DNA of 33,017 bases from Gammaproteobacteria bacterium (GTDB lineage: Bacteria > Pseudomonadota > Gammaproteobacteria > Thiohalomonadales > Thiohalomonadaceae). Positions within the stretch are counted from its first letter, which is position 1, and every line of letters starts with the position of its first letter. The stretch spans positions 1 to 33,017 of the forward strand of contig JACUTZ010000009.1 in the NCBI GenBank assembly GCA_014859545.1. The letters are read 5' to 3'. The notes under the pieces are model-generated. The model made no database searches, was not told the DNA's origin, and saw nothing but the letters and a program-made list of their open reading frames with translations. The position numbers and the translations under genes are program-made. Positions 9,978 through 19,157 of this stretch are shown here, piece after piece.

Positions 9978-9983
9978 TATAAT
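9978..9983 (+). promoter_or_regulatory. Possible sigma70 -10 box upstream of the ybiB-like gene
   Basis: Perfect TATAAT 30 nt before the ATG at 10013, but no convincing -35 at 16-18 bp spacing. Confidence 0.35.
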
Positions 9984-10012
9984 CCCCCTATCAATCGCAG
10001 TGAGGTTTCGGC

Positions 10013-11014
10013 ATGAGCCAGCAAGAACATCCTTTTGCACAATATGTACGTATCCTGGGCAAGGGCCGTAATGGCTCCCGTGGTCTGAGCGGCGACGAAG
10101 CCTACGAGGCGATGCGGATGATTATGGCCGGTGAGGTGGCGCCCATTCAGCTGGGCGCTTATCTGATGCTGATGCGCGTCAAGGAAGAGACCCCGGAGGA
10201 GGTTGCCGCCTCGGTACGGGCGATCCGCGAACAGCTGGCGATCCCGGCCAACGCCCCCAAACCGGATCTGGACTGGTCCTCCTATGCCGGCAAGAAGCGT
10301 ATCCTGCCCTGGTATCTGCTTTCTGCACTGCTGCTGGCGCAACATGGCATCAAGGTATTCATGCACGGCGCCAGTGGGCATACCGCTGGGCGTCTCTACA
10401 CCAAAGATGTACTGCCGCAGTTGGGTGTGCCGGTTGCCACCTCGCTGGATGAGGCCTGTAATCAGCTGGCGACGCAGAACTTCAGCTATATCGACCTGGA
10501 ACACCTGAACCCGCGCCTGCACGATATCATCGAGCTGCGCCCGCTGCTGGGGCTGCGTTCGCCGGTGCATACCATCGCCCGCATGCTCAATCCCTTTAAT
10601 GCGGATCATGTGATCCAGGGGATCTTCCATCCGGGCTATCGCCCCACCCATCAGGAGGCCGGGCAGCTGCTGGCTATCCCGCGAATGATCGTGATTAAGG
10701 GTGAAGGTGGCGAGATCGAACGCAATCCTGACCAGGAGGTGCTGTTGCAGGTGGTCAACAAGGGCGAGATGAGCGAAGAGACCTGGCCTGCCATGTTCAG
10801 TCGTCGTCATGTGCGTCCGGACGAAATGAATGTGGCTGATCTCAAGTCCCTGTGGACCGGTGAATTGAACGAGGAATACGCTGAAGCGTCGGTGCTCGGT
10901 ACCACTGCCATTGCCCTCTACACCATGGGCCGGGTCGCCAATCGGGAAGAAGCCGAGGCCGAGGCCGCCCGGATGTGGGCAGCGCGTGACAAAACGCGTT
11001 TTTTATCGGCCTAG
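10013..11014 (+). CDS. TrpD2/YbiB-like glycosyl transferase-family protein (anthranilate phosphoribosyltransferase fold)
   Basis: 333 aa; GLSGDEAYEAMRMIMAGEVAPIQLGAYLMLMRVKEETPEE and HGASGHTAGRLYTKDVLPQLGV resemble TrpD-fold proteins. Confidence 0.85.
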   Translation: MSQQEHPFAQYVRILGKGRNGSRGLSGDEAYEAMRMIMAGEVAPIQLGAYLMLMRVKEETPEEVAASVRAIREQLAIPANAPKPDLDWSSYAGKKRILPWYLLSALLLAQHGIKVFMHGASGHTAGRLYTKDVLPQLGVPVATSLDEACNQLATQNFSYIDLEHLNPRLHDIIELRPLLGLRSPVHTIARMLNPFNADHVIQGIFHPGYRPTHQEAGQLLAIPRMIVIKGEGGEIERNPDQEVLLQVVNKGEMSEETWPAMFSRRHVRPDEMNVADLKSLWTGELNEEYAEASVLGTTAIALYTMGRVANREEAEAEAARMWAARDKTRFLSA

Positions 11015-11017
11015 GGC

Positions 11018-12481
11018 ATGGGCTTGAGCGCTGAAGCAAGCCAGGCCAGCATGGCCGCACTGCTGGCACAGCCACGGGTGATGCTGGCTGCGCCGCACAA
11101 GTCCTCGGGCAAAACCACTATCAGTCTTGGCCTGTGTGCAGCACTGCATCGGCGCGGCCTGCGGGTTCAGCCCTTCAAGAAGGGTCCTGACTATATCGAT
11201 CCCATGTGGCTGGCACAGGCGGCAGGGCTGCCCTGCTACAACCTGGATTTTCACACCCAAAGCCCGAGCGAGATTCAGACCTTGTTCAGCCAGCATGCGG
11301 CCCTCGCCGAGATCAGTCTGATTGAAGGCAATATGGGCCTGTTCGATAGCCTGGACGTGGCCGGGACTCAAAGCAATGCCGCACTGGCCATCGCGCTGCA
11401 AATCCCGGTGGTCCTGGTACTCGATGTACGTGGCGCAACCCGCAGCCTGGTGCCCCTGATCCAGGGATTCATGCAATTTGAACCGCGCCTGCGGATTGCC
11501 GGGCTGATCCTCAACAAGGTGGCCGGGGCACGCCACGAGCAACGGCTTCGTGAGGTGATTACACAGTATTGCACTATTCCGATCCTGGGCTGTGTTCATC
11601 GGGAGGCGGCATTGGCCATTGATGAACGTCACCTGGGTCTGATCCCCAGTAGCGAGAGCCAGCACAGCGATGCCCTGCTGCACACCATCAGCCAGCGCAT
11701 CGCGGCCCAAATCGACCTGGATCAATTGCTGGCGATTGCCCAGACCGCCCCGCCCCTGCCGACAGTGGCCACTGCCCCCGCCCCGGCTGAGTATGCCCCT
11801 CTGCGGATTGCCATTGCGCAGGATGCCGCCTTTGGTTTTTATTATCCGGATGATCTGGAAGCGATGCGAGCGCAAGGGGTGGAGCTCATCCCGATTGATA
11901 CCCTCCATGATCAAAGCCTGCCTGAGAGTATCGACGCCCTGTTTATCGGTGGTGGTTTCCCTGAGACCCAAATGACCGCTCTGGAGGCCAATAGCCCGAT
12001 GCGCATGGCGATACGCGAGGCGATTGAGCAGGGTCTGCCGACCTATGCCGAGTGCGGTGGCCTGATGTATCTGTGCCGCCAGCTGCGCTGGGGTGATAAA
12101 CAGAGCGAGATGGTAGGCGTGATCCCAGCCGACTGTGTGTTGCATCACAAGCCCATTGGTCGGGGCTATGCACTGATCCAGAAAACCGCCGCCCATCCAT
12201 GGCCAACAGTCCACGAGCATGACCAGGGCGTCCGGCATGTGCATGAGTTTCATTACTCCAGCCTTGAAAACCTCGACACTGGCCTGCACTATGCCTATGA
12301 GCTCGAACGCGGTGTCGGGATTACCGCCAAACGTGATGGGATTGTGTATAAAAACCTGCTGGCCAGCTATGTTCACCAGCGCCAGGTACAGGGCAATCCC
12401 TGGATCGCCGAGTTTCTGTCCTTCGTGCGTCGGCATCAGTTGGCCGGGCTAAATGCCGGATACCTGCCGCCCTTCATGTAA
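11018..12481 (+). CDS. dsrN: DsrN, cobyrinic acid a,c-diamide synthase-like (siroheme amidation)
   Basis: CobB/CbiA-like: N-terminal P-loop APHKSSGKTTISLGLCAAL, KGPDYIDP, C-terminal class I amidotransferase YAECGGLMYL; followed by dsrR. Confidence 0.9.
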   Translation: MGLSAEASQASMAALLAQPRVMLAAPHKSSGKTTISLGLCAALHRRGLRVQPFKKGPDYIDPMWLAQAAGLPCYNLDFHTQSPSEIQTLFSQHAALAEISLIEGNMGLFDSLDVAGTQSNAALAIALQIPVVLVLDVRGATRSLVPLIQGFMQFEPRLRIAGLILNKVAGARHEQRLREVITQYCTIPILGCVHREAALAIDERHLGLIPSSESQHSDALLHTISQRIAAQIDLDQLLAIAQTAPPLPTVATAPAPAEYAPLRIAIAQDAAFGFYYPDDLEAMRAQGVELIPIDTLHDQSLPESIDALFIGGGFPETQMTALEANSPMRMAIREAIEQGLPTYAECGGLMYLCRQLRWGDKQSEMVGVIPADCVLHHKPIGRGYALIQKTAAHPWPTVHEHDQGVRHVHEFHYSSLENLDTGLHYAYELERGVGITAKRDGIVYKNLLASYVHQRQVQGNPWIAEFLSFVRRHQLAGLNAGYLPPFM

Positions 12482-12535
12482 CAGGCCTGCTAAGATACAC
12501 AGGTTCGACCTATTCAAGCCAAAGAGAGACTAGCA

Positions 12536-12892
12536 ATGATTACACTGACCCCCGCCGCTGTGGAACAGGTGAAAAAATCTGCCCAGGAAAGCCAGGCCGA
12601 CGGCATGGCGCTACGTTTGGCCGCACGCAAAAACAGCGATGGCAGCATTGATTATGGTATGGGCTTTGATGAGCCCAAGGATGAGGATCTGCTGTTCAAG
12701 TTCGATGGTGTCGAGGTGGTAATGGGTGGCGAATATGGCCCCCTGCTGAATGGCACTACCGTCGATTTCGTCGAACTGGAACAGGGACAATTCAGCTTTA
12801 TTTTCATGAACCCCAACGACGCCAACTACACCCCCCCGGGTGACAGCAGTAGTGGCGGATGTGGCAGCGGTGGTTGCAGCTCCTGTAATTAA
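12536..12892 (+). CDS. dsrR: DsrR, A-type (IscA-like) protein
   Basis: 118 aa HesB/IscA-fold protein (ITLTPAAVEQVKKSAQ...YGMGFDEP...FIFMNPNDANY), directly after dsrN as in Allochromatium vinosum. Confidence 0.85.
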   Translation: MITLTPAAVEQVKKSAQESQADGMALRLAARKNSDGSIDYGMGFDEPKDEDLLFKFDGVEVVMGGEYGPLLNGTTVDFVELEQGQFSFIFMNPNDANYTPPGDSSSGGCGSGGCSSCN

Positions 12893-12980
12893 GGCCATCT
12901 GCGCGCCAGCGTCCCGCTCCCGTCGCGGGCTATGCTATGATCCGGCTTCGCCGCCTGCTGTCTGGATCTGAGTGCTCGCC

Positions 12981-14630
12981 ATGGCCCAAATCAATACCGT
13001 CTCGCCTACCCAATCCCTGCAACACGGACTGAAACTGCTCAGCTCGGTGTTTCTGTTCAGTGGCAATAATCTGCCGGGCAGACAGCTACGCTTCCTGCTG
13101 GTCGGCGTCGGGATGAACTTTGTTCTGCTGGGTGTCGTACTTTCGCTGTTATTGCACTACCCAGGCCAGGAAAATATCTGGCTGCTGCTGTTCGGGCTGT
13201 TGATTGTGAGTGGGGTGACGCTGTTATTCGCCATCTCGCTGGCATTTCGCCGTCACCTGCTCAAACCCAGTGACGAGCTCAAGCACTGGTCCGAACACAT
13301 ACGCGAGGGCAATCTGGCGGTGCGACTGCATCCGGAAGAGATGGGCGAACTCAAGGAAGTCGCCAAGGATATCAACAACCTGCTGGCCTATCTGCAAAGC
13401 CTTTCCAGTCACATGGATGACGAGATCAAGCGCCAAACCCGGCGATTTGAGCAGAAGGCCAATTCCCTGCAGGTGCTCTACGATGTGGCCGCCAGTCTGA
13501 ACACCTCGCGCGACCTCAAGGATCTGCTGACCCGTTTTTTGCACACCATGCGCGATATCGTCAATGCCCGCGCCGGCACCGTGCGCTTGTTGACCGAGGA
13601 CAACAAGATGGAACTGGTCGCCAGCATCGGCCTGGATGCCGAGGTGATCGAGGCTGAGCGGCTGGTCTCGGTGCAACGCTGTCTGTGTGGCAATGCGGTC
13701 ACCGAGGGCGAGGTGTTGTTCCAGCACGATATGAACAGCTGTAATCGCTGGGTCGGCCGCCCGATGCTGGGAGGTGACGAGCTGGAGATGATTGCCGTGC
13801 CCCTGCAGTATCATGGCAAGAATCTCGGGGTGTATAACCTGTTTGTGGAAAAGGCCGACATCGACTCCCACGAGGAGGTCAAGGCGCTGTTTACCAGTAT
13901 CGGTCGTCACCTCGGGATGGCGATCGAAAAGGCCCATCTGGATGATGAGGCCAAGCGTCTATCGATCATCAAGGAGCGAAATGCGCTGGCCCATGAACTG
14001 CACGATTCCCTGGCCCAGACCCTGGCCAGTCTGCGCTTTCAGGTCAGCATGCTGGACGAGGCCATCGACCGCCAGGGTGCCGATGTGACCCATGAGGATA
14101 TCCAGCAGATTAAGGGGGGGCTGGACGAGGCCTATACCGAGCTGCGTGAGCTGCTGGCCCATTTTCGTGCCCCGATCAGTTCCCGTGGTCTGCTCCCGGC
14201 GCTGGAAGACCTGATCAGCAATTTCCGCAAGCAGACCGGCATGCATGTACTGCTGCAAAAGGAATGGGATGAAACCCGTCTGGCGGCCAATATGGAGATG
14301 CAGGTGCTGCGTATCATCCAGGAGGCGCTCACCAATATCCGCAAGCATAGCAAGGCGCATACGGTGCGGGTGTTGCTGCGCTGCGACAAGCAGGATAACT
14401 ATCTGATCCTGATCGAAGACGATGGTGTTGGCATGGAAACACAGGCCTTTAGTGGCCACCCCGGCGAGCACCTGGGGTTGTCGATCATGAAGGAGCGCGC
14501 CCGCTTCCTCGGCGGCGAGCTGCGGATTGAAAGCGAGGCCAGTGAGGGCACGCGTATTCAGCTTAGTTTCAGTCGCCCGGCGGTTGGCGAGACACGCGCC
14601 AGAGAGCCACAACACTTTGCCCTTATCTAA
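12981..14630 (+). CDS. NarX-like sensor histidine kinase (2 TM, HAMP, GAF, HisKA_3/HATPase)
   Basis: HELHDSLAQTLASLRFQ H-box of the HisKA_3 type, HATPase EDDGVGME; followed by a LuxR-type response regulator. ATG at 12981 preferred over GTG 12972. Confidence 0.9.
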   Translation: MAQINTVSPTQSLQHGLKLLSSVFLFSGNNLPGRQLRFLLVGVGMNFVLLGVVLSLLLHYPGQENIWLLLFGLLIVSGVTLLFAISLAFRRHLLKPSDELKHWSEHIREGNLAVRLHPEEMGELKEVAKDINNLLAYLQSLSSHMDDEIKRQTRRFEQKANSLQVLYDVAASLNTSRDLKDLLTRFLHTMRDIVNARAGTVRLLTEDNKMELVASIGLDAEVIEAERLVSVQRCLCGNAVTEGEVLFQHDMNSCNRWVGRPMLGGDELEMIAVPLQYHGKNLGVYNLFVEKADIDSHEEVKALFTSIGRHLGMAIEKAHLDDEAKRLSIIKERNALAHELHDSLAQTLASLRFQVSMLDEAIDRQGADVTHEDIQQIKGGLDEAYTELRELLAHFRAPISSRGLLPALEDLISNFRKQTGMHVLLQKEWDETRLAANMEMQVLRIIQEALTNIRKHSKAHTVRVLLRCDKQDNYLILIEDDGVGMETQAFSGHPGEHLGLSIMKERARFLGGELRIESEASEGTRIQLSFSRPAVGETRAREPQHFALI

Positions 14631-14643
14631 CGAGAACCCCAAC

Positions 14644-15297
14644 ATGCGCGTGCTGCTAGTGGACGACCACACCCTGTTTCGTAGTGGCCTGGAGACCTTG
14701 CTCGATCGCCATGAGATCGAGGTGATTGGCACTGCCGGTAATGGCCGTGAGGGTTTTTTGATGGCCCGTGAGTTGCAGCCGGATGTGGTCTTGCTGGACA
14801 TGCGCATGCCGGAGATGAGTGGCCTGGAGGTGCTGTCCGGACTGCGTGCGGTGGGTTTTCGCAATCCTATCGTGATGCTAACCACCAGTAACGAGGAACA
14901 GGACCTGGTAGACACCTTGCGCAATGGTGCCTCCGGCTACCTGCTCAAGGACATGGAACCCAGCGAACTGGTTCATGCGCTGCGCGAGATCATGCTGGGC
15001 AAGACTATCGTCGCTCCAGAGCTGACCGGGGTGCTGGCGCGGGTAATCCAGGGGGAAGGGGAAGACCTCGAGCCACCGAAAGAGATCTCTCCCTTCGCCG
15101 AACTGACGCCCCGCGAACTGGAAATCCTCTGCCTGTTGGCCGAGGGGCAGAGTAACAAGGTGATCGCGCGTAATCTGGGGATCACCGATGGCACCGTCAA
15201 ACTTCATGTCAAGGCGATTCTGCGCAAACTGGATGTGCATTCTCGTGTCGAGGCAGCCGTGATGGCGGTGGAACAGAATTTTTGCCACAAGGAATAA
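14644..15297 (+). CDS. NarL/FixJ-family response regulator
   Basis: Receiver LLVDDHTLFRSG / VVLLDMRMPEMSG; LuxR HTH LTPRELEILCLLAEGQSNKVIARNLGITDGTVKLHVKAILRKL. Confidence 0.95.
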   Translation: MRVLLVDDHTLFRSGLETLLDRHEIEVIGTAGNGREGFLMARELQPDVVLLDMRMPEMSGLEVLSGLRAVGFRNPIVMLTTSNEEQDLVDTLRNGASGYLLKDMEPSELVHALREIMLGKTIVAPELTGVLARVIQGEGEDLEPPKEISPFAELTPRELEILCLLAEGQSNKVIARNLGITDGTVKLHVKAILRKLDVHSRVEAAVMAVEQNFCHKE

Positions 15298-15300
15298 GTC

Positions 15301-16026
15301 GTGTATCTTGCTGTGATCCGTTCCCTGCTCGCCCTGTTGCTATTGGCCATCGTTAGTCCGGTAATCGCCCAAGCCGAACCCTGGTATCAGCTTGAGCTGA
15401 TCCTGTTCAGTCACAATAGCCCCACATTCCGTGACAGCGAGCGCTGGCCGGAGGATCTCGCCTTGCCCAATGTCAATCAGGCGATATCGCTGAGCCCACC
15501 GCTAGCCGATCAGACAACACCCACGGCCTTTGCAATGCTGGACGTATCGGCCATGCAGTTGCTCGCCGAGGCCGAACGGATCGAGCAGGATGAAAGTCTA
15601 CGCTTACTCGCCCACCTGGCCTGGTTGCAACCCGGCTTGCCTGCCGAGCAGGCCAAGGCCGTGTGGATTGCCATCCCTGATCCGGAACAGTCAGCGCAAG
15701 CACAGGAGCATCTTGGACCGCCGGTTCTTGAGGGCACCCTGAGTTTGAGTCTATCGCGCTATCTGCATCTGGCGGTGGATCTGCTATATCGGGAGGCAAA
15801 GCCGAATCAGGGCCTGCCCTTGAACAGCGCCACCAGCCCGATGGATCTCTTCCAGCTTCGCGAACAGCCCTATGGCATCCACAGCGATGCGGGCCAGTGG
15901 CAGCTCTATCGCAAGGAAGAATCACGCCGCATGCGCAGCAATGAATTGCATTACCTGGACCACCCTATGTTCGGGATGCTGGTGCTGCTTACGCCCCACC
16001 AGACAGACCAGCAGAGCAGCCAGTAG
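15301..16026 (+). CDS. CsiV-family exported protein
   Basis: Signal peptide followed by EPWYQLELILFSHN and C-terminal LHYLDHPMFGMLVLLTP, typical of CsiV family. Confidence 0.7.
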   Translation: MYLAVIRSLLALLLLAIVSPVIAQAEPWYQLELILFSHNSPTFRDSERWPEDLALPNVNQAISLSPPLADQTTPTAFAMLDVSAMQLLAEAERIEQDESLRLLAHLAWLQPGLPAEQAKAVWIAIPDPEQSAQAQEHLGPPVLEGTLSLSLSRYLHLAVDLLYREAKPNQGLPLNSATSPMDLFQLREQPYGIHSDAGQWQLYRKEESRRMRSNELHYLDHPMFGMLVLLTPHQTDQQSSQ

Positions 16027-16040
16027 CGTGCTCTGATGCG

Positions 16041-16784
16041 CTAAACCAGTCTTGGAACGACCTGCTCAAGCAGCTGGCGTGCGCGCGCCATACCCTCGCC
16101 CAGATAGTGTTCGATCATCGCCATGGTGATGGTCGGCTCACCTCGCCCCGCCCCCATATTGGCCACGACCGCCAAACAGACATAGTCCAGTTCCAGCTCA
16201 CGGGCCAGGGCGGCCTCGGGCATGCCGGTCATGCCGACCAGATCACAGCCGTCGCGCTCCAGCTTGTTGATCTCGGCGGTGGTTTCCAGGCGCGGCCCCT
16301 GGGTGGCGGCATAGGTGCCCTCACCGATCACCTCGATACCGTTGTCAGTGGCGGTATCGATCAACACCTTGCGCAGCGCAGCGCTATAGGGCTCAGTAAA
16401 GTCGATATGGGTGACATGATTCAGACCTTCTTCAAAAAAGGTATTGGTGCGCGACCAGGTGTAGTCGATGATCTGATCCGGTACCACCAGTTTGCCCGGA
16501 GTCATGTCGGCGCGGATCGCCCCGACCGCGTTGACGGCAATCACCTTCTCCACCCCGCTCTCCTTCAAGGCCCAGAGATTGGCGCGGTAATTGATCTTGT
16601 GCGGTGGGATGGTATGCCCTGCCCCATGACGTGGCAGAAACAGCAATTCCTTGCCGCACATCTCACCAAACACCAGCGGTGCGGAAGGCTCGCCATAGGG
16701 GGTGTGCATCACCTCGCGGCGGGTTAGGTGCAAGTCCTTCAGTGAGGTCAGTCCGGTGCCGCCAATGATCGCCAATGTTGCCAT
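16041..16784 (-). CDS. S-methyl-5'-thioinosine phosphorylase-like (MTAP/PNP family)
   Basis: MATLAIIGGTGLTSLKDL...FLPRHGAGHTIPPHKINYRAN...GMTGMPEAALARELELDYVCLAVVANMGAG; start moved from the ORF-track start because its first 59 residues derive from a repeat. Confidence 0.85.
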   Translation of the reverse strand: MATLAIIGGTGLTSLKDLHLTRREVMHTPYGEPSAPLVFGEMCGKELLFLPRHGAGHTIPPHKINYRANLWALKESGVEKVIAVNAVGAIRADMTPGKLVVPDQIIDYTWSRTNTFFEEGLNHVTHIDFTEPYSAALRKVLIDTATDNGIEVIGEGTYAATQGPRLETTAEINKLERDGCDLVGMTGMPEAALARELELDYVCLAVVANMGAGRGEPTITMAMIEHYLGEGMARARQLLEQVVPRLV

Positions 16785-16810
16785 GGTTTTTAATCCTCTA
16801 AAAGATGACC

Positions 16811-16983
16811 TACCGCAGAGGCGCAGAGGCGCTGAGCAAGTCCAAGCAATAACTCTCTGCGTACTGTCACAAGCAAGGGAATGCGTCGGATTATTAACAA
16901 AGTGAACCTGTTGTCCTCTGCGCCTGGAAAATATGCTCCCGGCATTTTCAACCGATTGCATCCATGCAATCGTCTGCGGTGAA
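16811..16983. repeat. CACCGCAGAGG-family inverted-repeat element, right end split by a 48-bp segment
   Basis: Left end ACCGCAGAGGCGCAGAGGCGC (16812-16832); right end read on minus strand: TCACCGCAGA (16982-16973) ... GGCGCAGAGGACA (16924-16912), separated by 16925-16972. Confidence 0.65.
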
Positions 16984-16994
16984 TGATTATTGAA

Positions 16995-17546
16995 TCAGTG
17001 GCCTTTGACAGCGAAGATCCCCGGCGCGTTGCGCAGGCATTCCTTGTAGTCCATGCCGTAGCCAAAGACGTAGCGATCAGGGATCTCGATGCCGATAAAA
17101 TCCGCATCCACACCCACGTTGCGGGCATGTTTCTTCTCCACCAGCACCGCGCTATACACCTCGTTCGCGCCCTGCTCCCAGCACCATTTGATGATCGCCT
17201 GCAGGGTCAGTCCCTCATCCAGAATGTCATCGACAATCAACACACAGCGCCCGGTCACTTCAAAGCGAGGCGCGACCCGCCACTGTAGATCGCCACCGGC
17301 GGTATCGCCACGGTAGCGGCTGGCGTGGATGTAATCGATGTGCAACGGGAAATCCAGTTGCGACAGCAGAATCCCTGCCGGGATCAGCGCGCCACTCATC
17401 ACCGTCAGCACCAGTGGATTCTTATCGGCGATACGTGCGGTGATCTCCTTGGCCATGCGACTAAGTGCCTGTTCAACCTGGGCGCGGTCATAGAGGCAAT
17501 CGGCTTCGGCGTATATCTGTCTTACCTGTTCGGGACTTGGACTCAT
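16995..17546 (-). CDS. hpt: Hypoxanthine(-guanine) phosphoribosyltransferase
   Basis: PRTase motif VLIVDDILDEGLTL; HASRYRGDT loop; DFIGIEIPDRYVFGYGMDYKE. Confidence 0.92.
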   Translation of the reverse strand: MSPSPEQVRQIYAEADCLYDRAQVEQALSRMAKEITARIADKNPLVLTVMSGALIPAGILLSQLDFPLHIDYIHASRYRGDTAGGDLQWRVAPRFEVTGRCVLIVDDILDEGLTLQAIIKWCWEQGANEVYSAVLVEKKHARNVGVDADFIGIEIPDRYVFGYGMDYKECLRNAPGIFAVKGH

Positions 17547-17584
17547 GGCATTCTCGACTTGCAATAAATAGGGGGGCGATGGGT

Positions 17585-18628
17585 TCAGGATTCCAGCACC
17601 AGTGGCGGGCGATCCAGCTCATTGAGTGCGGCCACCGCCTGTTGCCAGGCGGGCATGCCCTGTAATTGTGGCATGCTCAGTGGCTGACGGCCATGCAAAC
17701 GTGCCAGGCGGGCATGCAGGACAGGATCCGGGTCGGGGTGCAGACCGGCAAGGATGCGCCTGGCGGCGGCTCGATTGTTGCAGATCAAGGCCACATCGCA
17801 GCCGGCAGACAAGGCTGCTTCGGCGCGCTGTAGCGGACCGCCGGCCACGCTGGCGCCTTCCATATTGAGGTCATCGCTAAAGATTACCCCCTGAAAACCC
17901 AGTTGCTGACGCAGCACCGTTTTTAGCCAGTAGGGTGAAAAGCCCGCAGGCTGCGTGTCCACCGCCGGGTAGATCACATGGGCTGGCATGATTCCGGCCA
18001 GGCCGTTGTCGATAAGGCGTTCAAAGGGATGCACATCATCGCTGAGGATGTCGACCAGGCGGCGCGGGTCTTCGGGGATTGCCAGGTGGGAATCTGCTTC
18101 GACGGCACCGTGTCCAGGAAAGTGCTTACCAATGGCGGCCATCCCGGCCCGGTGCATACCATGCACATAGGCCAGGGCCAGATCGGCCACCCCATGCGGT
18201 GTATGATGAAAGGCACGATCACCAATCACCTGGCTGATCCCTCGGTCCAGATCCAGCACTGGGGCAAAACTGAAATCCACGCCTACCGCGCGTAATTCAG
18301 CAGCCATCAGCCAGCCCGCCTGCTCGGCCAGCTGGCGGGCGCGCCGCTTGTCCTGATCGTAGATCTCGCCAAAGCGTCGCGCCGCTGGCAGGCGGGAAAA
18401 GCCCTCACGAAAGCGTTGTACCCGCCCGCCCTCATGGTCGACTGCGATCAGCAGGCGAGGATTGCGCAAGGCATGGATCTCTGCAATCAATTCGTTGAGC
18501 TGACGGATGGATTGGTAGTTTCGGCTGAACAAGATCACTCCACCCACCAGCGGATGCAGCAGCAGTTCACGCTCTTCCGCGCTTAGCGCAGTGCCCTCCA
18601 CATCCAGCATTATCGGTCCCAGGGACAT
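17585..18628 (-). CDS. nagZ: Beta-N-acetylhexosaminidase NagZ
   Basis: GH3 motifs [41 protein letters not shown]. Confidence 0.95.
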   Translation of the reverse strand: MSLGPIMLDVEGTALSAEERELLLHPLVGGVILFSRNYQSIRQLNELIAEIHALRNPRLLIAVDHEGGRVQRFREGFSRLPAARRFGEIYDQDKRRARQLAEQAGWLMAAELRAVGVDFSFAPVLDLDRGISQVIGDRAFHHTPHGVADLALAYVHGMHRAGMAAIGKHFPGHGAVEADSHLAIPEDPRRLVDILSDDVHPFERLIDNGLAGIMPAHVIYPAVDTQPAGFSPYWLKTVLRQQLGFQGVIFSDDLNMEGASVAGGPLQRAEAALSAGCDVALICNNRAAARRILAGLHPDPDPVLHARLARLHGRQPLSMPQLQGMPAWQQAVAALNELDRPPLVLES

Positions 18629-18647
18629 GCTTTTCCTTATTTGCTGT

Positions 18648-19157
18648 TCACGTTTCTATCAATACCCGGGTACCGGGTACAAGTAGATCATACAGGCGAA
18701 TGATCTCTGCATTGCGCATTCGAATGCAACCATGGGAAAGCGGCACCCCCATCGGATAGTCATCCGGGCAGCCGTGCAGATAGATATAGCGGCGCATGGT
18801 ATCCACCTGGCCGAAACGATTTCGTCCCGGCTCCAGGCCGCTGAGCCAAAGGATGCGGCTGAGGATCCAGTCCCGCCCAGGCTGCGCGGCAGCCAGCTCA
18901 GGACGATAAATTTCACCGCTGGGACGGCGTGCGACAAACACCGTACCGGCAGCGCAGCCGCCACCGATACAGGCACGGATTTGATGCCAGCCGCGTGGGG
19001 TGCAGCCACTGCCGTTTTCCTCCCCCGGACCATTGCGGGCACTGGATATGGCCGCTTCAAACAGGACCGCGTCGCCCTGACGCAATTGCAGTTGCTGCTG
19101 CGCCAGGCTGATGTGGATCCAGGCCTGTGTGCCTGGCGGTGTTATCTGCTTGCCCAT
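18648..19157 (-). CDS. L,D-transpeptidase (YkuD domain)
   Basis: Catalytic motif [27 protein letters not shown]. Confidence 0.9.
   Translation of the reverse strand: MGKQITPPGTQAWIHISLAQQQLQLRQGDAVLFEAAISSARNGPGEENGSGCTPRGWHQIRACIGGGCAAGTVFVARRPSGEIYRPELAAAQPGRDWILSRILWLSGLEPGRNRFGQVDTMRRYIYLHGCPDDYPMGVPLSHGCIRMRNAEIIRLYDLLVPGTRVLIET

Noticed and set aside
16785-16961. N-terminal extension of the mtiP-like ORF
   Set aside because: Encoded by the dispersed repeat; the conserved protein begins at MATLAIIGGTG (16784).
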